Source of the DNA: VBCK01 sp035511515
Lineage (GTDB): Bacteria > Pseudomonadota > Gammaproteobacteria > Burkholderiales > Burkholderiaceae_F
Assembly: GCA_035511515.1 (NCBI GenBank)
Contig: DATKFG010000052.1
Span: 1 to 36,014 of the forward strand
DNA length: 36,014 nt
Direction of reading: 5' to 3'
The stretch's first letter is position 1, and each line of letters starts with the position of its first letter. The notes under the pieces were generated by a model that was not told the DNA's origin, ran no database searches, and was given only the letters and a program-made list of their open reading frames with translations. A program made the translations under genes and the position numbers. Below, piece by piece: positions 33,002-36,014 of the stretch.

Positions 33002-33856
33002 GTGGCCGCACGCTCGCTCGGTTTCGGGCTGGGGCTGCGAGCGCCGCATTATTCGGCGATCGTCGAGACCCGGCCGCCCCTGGACTGGCTCGAGATCCTC
33101 AGTGAAAACTACATGGTTCCGGGCGGGCGGCCGTTGGACTGGCTGGACCGGATCCGCGCCGAATATCCCGTTGCAATGCACGGCGTGTCGCTGTCGATCG
33201 GCAGCACGGACGCGCTGGACGATGAGCACCTGGACGCGCTCAAGCAGCTGCAGCAGCGCGTGCATCCGGCCTGGATCTCCGACCACCTGTGCTGGACCGG
33301 AGTCGGTGGCGTGAACCTGCACGACCTGCTGCCGCTGCCGTACAGCGAGACGGCGCTCACTCACGTGGTCGAACGGGTCGGGCGCGTGCAGGACCGGCTG
33401 GGATGTCGCATCCTGCTGGAGAACGTGTCCAGCTACGCGGGCTACGAGTGCTCGCAGTTGTCCGAGTGGGACTTCCTGGCCGAGGTCGCGCAGCGCGCCG
33501 ATTGCCTGATCCTGCTGGACGTCAACAATGTCTATGTGAACAGCGTCAATCACGACTTCGATCCGCTCGCCTACCTGGATGCGATCCCGGCTGCGCGCGT
33601 GCAGCAGATCCACCTGGCCGGCCACGAGCGACGCGGCCGCTTGATCGTCGACACGCACGATGCTGCGATCGTGGAGCCGGTCTGGCAACTGTACGAGCAC
33701 GCGCGCCGGCGCTTCGGCGACGTGGCGACGATGATCGAACGTGATTCGAACATTCCACCGCTGGCCGAGCTGCTGGCGGAGCTCGATCAGGCGCGCGCGA
33801 TCGCGGCGCGTGTCGACGCCGAGTCGGTGCAACGCGCCTCGTCGCGGGCGGCCTGA
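33002..33856 (+). CDS. bufB: Multinuclear iron oxygenase BufB (DUF692/MNIO), 284 aa
   Basis: The family enzyme modifies cysteines of the precursor peptide with iron and oxygen. It is a TIM-barrel protein with ligands spread along the sequence. Visible candidates are 'RAPHYSAIVE' (H16), 'VAMHGVSLSIG' (H60), 'ISDHLCW', 'ILLENVSSYAG', 'LLDVNNVYVNSVNH', 'QIHLAGHER', 'VDTHDAAI' and 'MIERDSNIPPL'. All conserved MNIO segments appear intact. The start is GTG at 33002 with a weak ribosome site, 16 bases after the precursor gene. The stop codon overlaps the next start (TGATG), indicating coupled translation. Confidence 0.95.
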   Translation: MAARSLGFGLGLRAPHYSAIVETRPPLDWLEILSENYMVPGGRPLDWLDRIRAEYPVAMHGVSLSIGSTDALDDEHLDALKQLQQRVHPAWISDHLCWTGVGGVNLHDLLPLPYSETALTHVVERVGRVQDRLGCRILLENVSSYAGYECSQLSEWDFLAEVAQRADCLILLDVNNVYVNSVNHDFDPLAYLDAIPAARVQQIHLAGHERRGRLIVDTHDAAIVEPVWQLYEHARRRFGDVATMIERDSNIPPLAELLAELDQARAIAARVDAESVQRASSRAA

Positions 33857-34695
33857 TGGCGCCGCTGCCGCCGCGCGCGGGGCTCGACCTGGCGCGCCTT
33901 CAGCGCGAGTTCCAGGACTACGTGCTGCAGCGCGACCCGGCCGTGCTGCAGCGGGTGCGGCACAGCGCAAGCGCCGATGGCGTGGCGCGGATGGACGTGT
34001 ACGCGGAAGGCTACGAACTGCGGCTGCTGGAAGCGCTGCAGACCGACTACCCGGGTCTTGAAGCGATCGCCGGCGCCGAGTCGTTCGACGCGCTGGGGCG
34101 CGCTTATATCGCCGCTCACCGGTCCGGCTTTCGCAATCTGCGCTGGTACGGGGACCGCCTGAGCGATTTCCTGCAGTCCGCACCGGCCTGGTGCGACCGT
34201 GCCGAGCTGGCCGAGATGGCCCGTTTCGAATGGGCGATGGCCTCGTCGTTCGACGCGCCGGATGCGGCCTGCCTGAGCCGCGATGCGCTGCTGCGGATCG
34301 CTGCGGACAGCTGGCCACGCCTGAGCTTCGTCGTTCATCCGGCCGTTCGACGCGTCGAGTTGACCACCAACGTGCCGGCGATGTGGTCCGCTCAGGCGCG
34401 AGGCGAGCCGGTCCCGGCGCCGAGCCGGGGCCCTGCGAGAGCATGGCTGCTGACGCGCCGCGATTTTCAGGTGCGATTCCGGGCGATGGCGCCCGAGGAG
34501 GCGGCGGCGTTCGACCGGCTGGCCGCCCGCACGGTCTTCGCGCAGTGGTGCGGCGAGCTGGGCGCGGCCGCGCGCGCTGTCGAGCTTCTGAACCAGTGGC
34601 TGGCCGACGGCGCGCTGGAGGGGTACACGCTTGAACCGCCCTCACCCTGTCCGGCCGGGCTGATTGTTAACACTTTAGACCGGTCTGATGGTTAA
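33856..34695 (+). CDS. bufC: BufC partner protein (DUF2063 N-terminal domain), 279 aa
   Basis: The N-terminal DUF2063 domain covers about residues 10-95: 'LARLQREFQDYVLQRDP', 'RMDVYAEGYELRLLEALQTD', 'YPGLEAIAGAESFDALGRAY'. The C-terminal half is a less conserved alpha/beta region ending near 'LNQWLADGALEGYTLEPP'. In MNIO systems this partner is thought to recruit the precursor peptide to the enzyme. The start overlaps the bufB stop by one base. The final 15 or so codons ('CPAGLIVNTLDRSDG') are encoded by the terminal inverted repeat of the adjacent IS481 element, so the native C-terminus has been replaced or trimmed slightly. The core domain is intact. Confidence 0.92.
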   Translation: MAPLPPRAGLDLARLQREFQDYVLQRDPAVLQRVRHSASADGVARMDVYAEGYELRLLEALQTDYPGLEAIAGAESFDALGRAYIAAHRSGFRNLRWYGDRLSDFLQSAPAWCDRAELAEMARFEWAMASSFDAPDAACLSRDALLRIAADSWPRLSFVVHPAVRRVELTTNVPAMWSAQARGEPVPAPSRGPARAWLLTRRDFQVRFRAMAPEEAAAFDRLAARTVFAQWCGELGAAARAVELLNQWLADGALEGYTLEPPSPCPAGLIVNTLDRSDG

Positions 34696-34698
34696 CAC
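34651..34698 (+). repeat. Left terminal inverted repeat of the IS481 element
   Basis: It matches the reverse complement of 35961-36008 at most positions and includes the bufC stop codon (34693-34695). Two copies of a 'CTGATNGTTAACAC' unit (34660-34673 and 34685-34698) lie 25 bases apart. Confidence 0.8.
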
Positions 34699-34705
34699 TT
34701 TTTCT

Positions 34706-35929
34706 TCACTGAGCAGGGGGTGCGGGGGGCACAGCCCCCCGCACTCCTTGCCGTCGATTCGAGGCAAGCCGCTTGATTGGGCTGATGCGCATGGTTCGAG
34801 TATCCAGGATGCCCAGCGGCACCATGCTGAAGTAGAGCCGCCAGAGGTATTCGTCGACTTGGTACAGACCCACCGGCTCGCCGCGGAGCACCTCGCTGAC
34901 GAAGACGGCGTGGCCGGCGAATTTCATGTCGCCGCTGTGTCGGATCTTGCGCACCTGGTAGCCATCGGGGTATTCGATCGGCGCCAAGCGCGACGGGTAG
35001 GGGCGCGTAGAGGCGCGGTACACCGCGCTGGGCGGGCGCTGTTGCAAGGCCTCGTGCGGCCGCTGCAGATTGAATTCGGCCACGAAATGGTCAAACACGC
35101 GCTGCTGCGCCCGCAGGTTAGCCGCAGGCGGATGCGCGGTTTCGCGTTTGAGCGTGCGGTGCATGCGTTCATGGCGGCCGTTTTGCTGCGGACAGCCGGG
35201 GCTGATCAGCTCAGGGACGATGCCCAGCTTGATCCACCACACCGACAGCCGCGACAGCCCACCGAGCCCGGTCGAAGCAAACGGCGTGCCGTTGTCGCTG
35301 CGGATGGCCGCAGGCAAGCCGTACTGGCGAAACGCTCGCTCGAACCACGGCTTGGCTTGCGCACCGCACGTCGACGGCAGCCCTCGGCAAGCCAGCAGAT
35401 AGCGGCTGACCGCATCGCTGAGCGTCAGCGGGTAGCAGTAGTAGCGGTCCTGGGTGCGAAACTGGCCCTTGAAATCCGTGCACCACAGGTCGTTGGATGC
35501 CACCGGCTGTACCAGCCCGATCTGCAGGGGCTCGACCACCGCCCTGGCGCGGCGCCGGCTGCCTTGCACCAGCCCATGGCGACGCAAGATCTCCCCTACG
35601 GTGCTGGCCGCTGGCCACGCGGTGGGCCGATCGTGCGCCTGCAACCAGGCCAGCAGCTTGCGCGGACCCCAGGTCGGGTGTTGCCGGCGCACCTGCAGCA
35701 GCCGCTGCATCACGACCTCCTCGACCGCGTGAGCTTGGTGCAGCGGCGCGTGCGACCGATCCGCCAGGGCCGCCACCCCGCCGCCGTCGAACCGATCCCG
35801 CCACTTGTAGCCGCTCGTTCGGCTGATGCCGTAAATCCTGCACAGCTCGGTCATGCTGCGCTCATCCTTGAGCAGGTCCGACACGAAATGCATCCGTTCG
35901 GTCATGGGACAGGTCTCCTTCCAGCTCAT
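34706..35929 (-). CDS. IS481-family transposase, 407 aa
   Basis: The helix-turn-helix region is 'LCRIYGISRTSGYKWRDRF' near the N-terminus, followed by 'HPTWGPRKLLAWLQAHDRPT'. The retroviral-type integrase core shows the three catalytic acids: Asp in 'NDLWCTDFKGQF', Asp in 'AIRSDNGTPFAS' and Glu in 'NGRHERMHRTLKRE'. A C-terminal DNA-binding part follows ('HEALQQRPPSAVYRASTR'). The frame is open to a GTG at 35950, but the ATG at 35929 ('MSWKET') matches the usual family start and has AAGGAGGG (35938-35945) 8 bases before it. The last codons form a GC-rich hairpin (34717-34747). All domains are present, so the protein is probably functional. Confidence 0.95.
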   Translation of the reverse strand: MSWKETCPMTERMHFVSDLLKDERSMTELCRIYGISRTSGYKWRDRFDGGGVAALADRSHAPLHQAHAVEEVVMQRLLQVRRQHPTWGPRKLLAWLQAHDRPTAWPAASTVGEILRRHGLVQGSRRRARAVVEPLQIGLVQPVASNDLWCTDFKGQFRTQDRYYCYPLTLSDAVSRYLLACRGLPSTCGAQAKPWFERAFRQYGLPAAIRSDNGTPFASTGLGGLSRLSVWWIKLGIVPELISPGCPQQNGRHERMHRTLKRETAHPPAANLRAQQRVFDHFVAEFNLQRPHEALQQRPPSAVYRASTRPYPSRLAPIEYPDGYQVRKIRHSGDMKFAGHAVFVSEVLRGEPVGLYQVDEYLWRLYFSMVPLGILDTRTMRISPIKRLASNRRQGVRGAVPPAPPAQ

Positions 35930-35960
35930 GGGCAAGCCCTCCTTGCCCACGCATCTTCAC

Positions 35961-36008
35961 CTGTCAACCATCAGCCCGGTCTAATCTGTCAACCATCAGC
36001 CCGGTCTG
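35961..36008 (-). repeat. Right terminal inverted repeat of the IS481 element
   Basis: It contains a perfect 22-base direct repeat (35961-35982 and 35986-36007) separated by AAT. The same doubled arrangement, less perfect, is at the left end. These may be two transposase binding sites per end. Confidence 0.8.
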
Positions 36009-36014
36009 TACCCC

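Larger units (their letters stand above)
34651..36008. mobile_element. IS481-family insertion sequence
   Basis: A DDE transposase gene is flanked by imperfect inverted repeats of 48 bases (34651-34698 and 35961-36008). Both ends contain the motif GACCGG(G/T)CTGAT twice with a period of about 25 bases. Exact tips and a target-site duplication cannot be fixed because the window ends 6 bases later. The left end lies within the 3' end of bufC. The transposase appears intact, so the element could be active. Confidence 0.85.

Noticed and set aside
34717..34747. GC-rich hairpin at the end of the transposase gene as a terminator
   Set aside because: The stem lies inside the last codons, and downstream on the transposase strand the sequence is A-rich rather than T-rich.
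35961..36008. Start of a CRISPR array (direct repeat with spacer)
   Set aside because: There are only two units with a 3-base gap, and the sequence matches the inverted repeat at the other end of the IS element.

Overview
The window is high-GC DNA with tightly packed genes on both strands. Gene content and style suggest a betaproteobacterium, probably Burkholderiales. The signs are RND efflux genes with outer-membrane lipoprotein partners, a two-gene proteobacterial-type ergothioneine cluster (egtB-egtD), a DUF3016 protein, BON lipoproteins, a bufferin operon, and GC-rich palindromic repeats in mirror-image pairs. No rRNA, tRNA, CRISPR array or prophage was seen. The assignment is from protein character only; no database search was possible.

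Region 1 (1-4.9 kb): the 3' part of a NodT-type outer-membrane efflux gene overlaps a crotonase-fold gene. Next come a secreted stand-alone Cache-domain protein and a methyl-accepting chemotaxis protein. The chemoreceptor stop codon lies in one arm of an 18-bp inverted repeat that bounds a 444-bp insertion. The insertion carries an IS110-family transposase remnant and two copies of a 51-bp repeat.

Region 2 (4.9-9.1 kb): two tandem paralogous BON lipoproteins, an orphan ParB-like protein, an Ohr peroxidase, a DUF202 membrane protein, a proline-rich OmpA/Pal-like lipoprotein with a clear intrinsic terminator, and a MarR regulator.

Region 3 (9.1-14.6 kb): a trehalose/glucan block. otsB and otsA are on the minus strand, and OtsA carries an unusual N-terminal membrane-anchored module. 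A GH15 glucoamylase/trehalase-like gene is divergent, followed by an ACT-domain protein.

Region 4 (14.8-20.8 kb): a gamma-carbonic-anhydrase-like protein, a TauE/SafE permease, egtB-egtD with a 4-nt stop/start overlap, a DUF3016 protein, a TMEM175-like channel and a ChaN-like lipoprotein.

Region 5 (21.0-26.1 kb): a five-gene ABC export cluster (ATPase, permease, GldG-like protein, DUF4340 protein, small lipoprotein) in which all four junctions are ATGA overlaps.

Region 6 (26.1-32.5 kb): a complete RND tripartite pump operon (adaptor, HAE1 permease, outer-membrane lipoprotein) on the minus strand. A palindromic repeat pair sits in frame inside the N-terminal coding region of the outer-membrane gene. 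A DUF423 protein lies upstream.

Region 7 (32.7-36.0 kb): a bufferin-type metallophore operon (precursor peptide, DUF692/MNIO enzyme, DUF2063 partner). Its last gene runs into the terminal inverted repeat of an IS481-family insertion sequence that fills the rest of the window.
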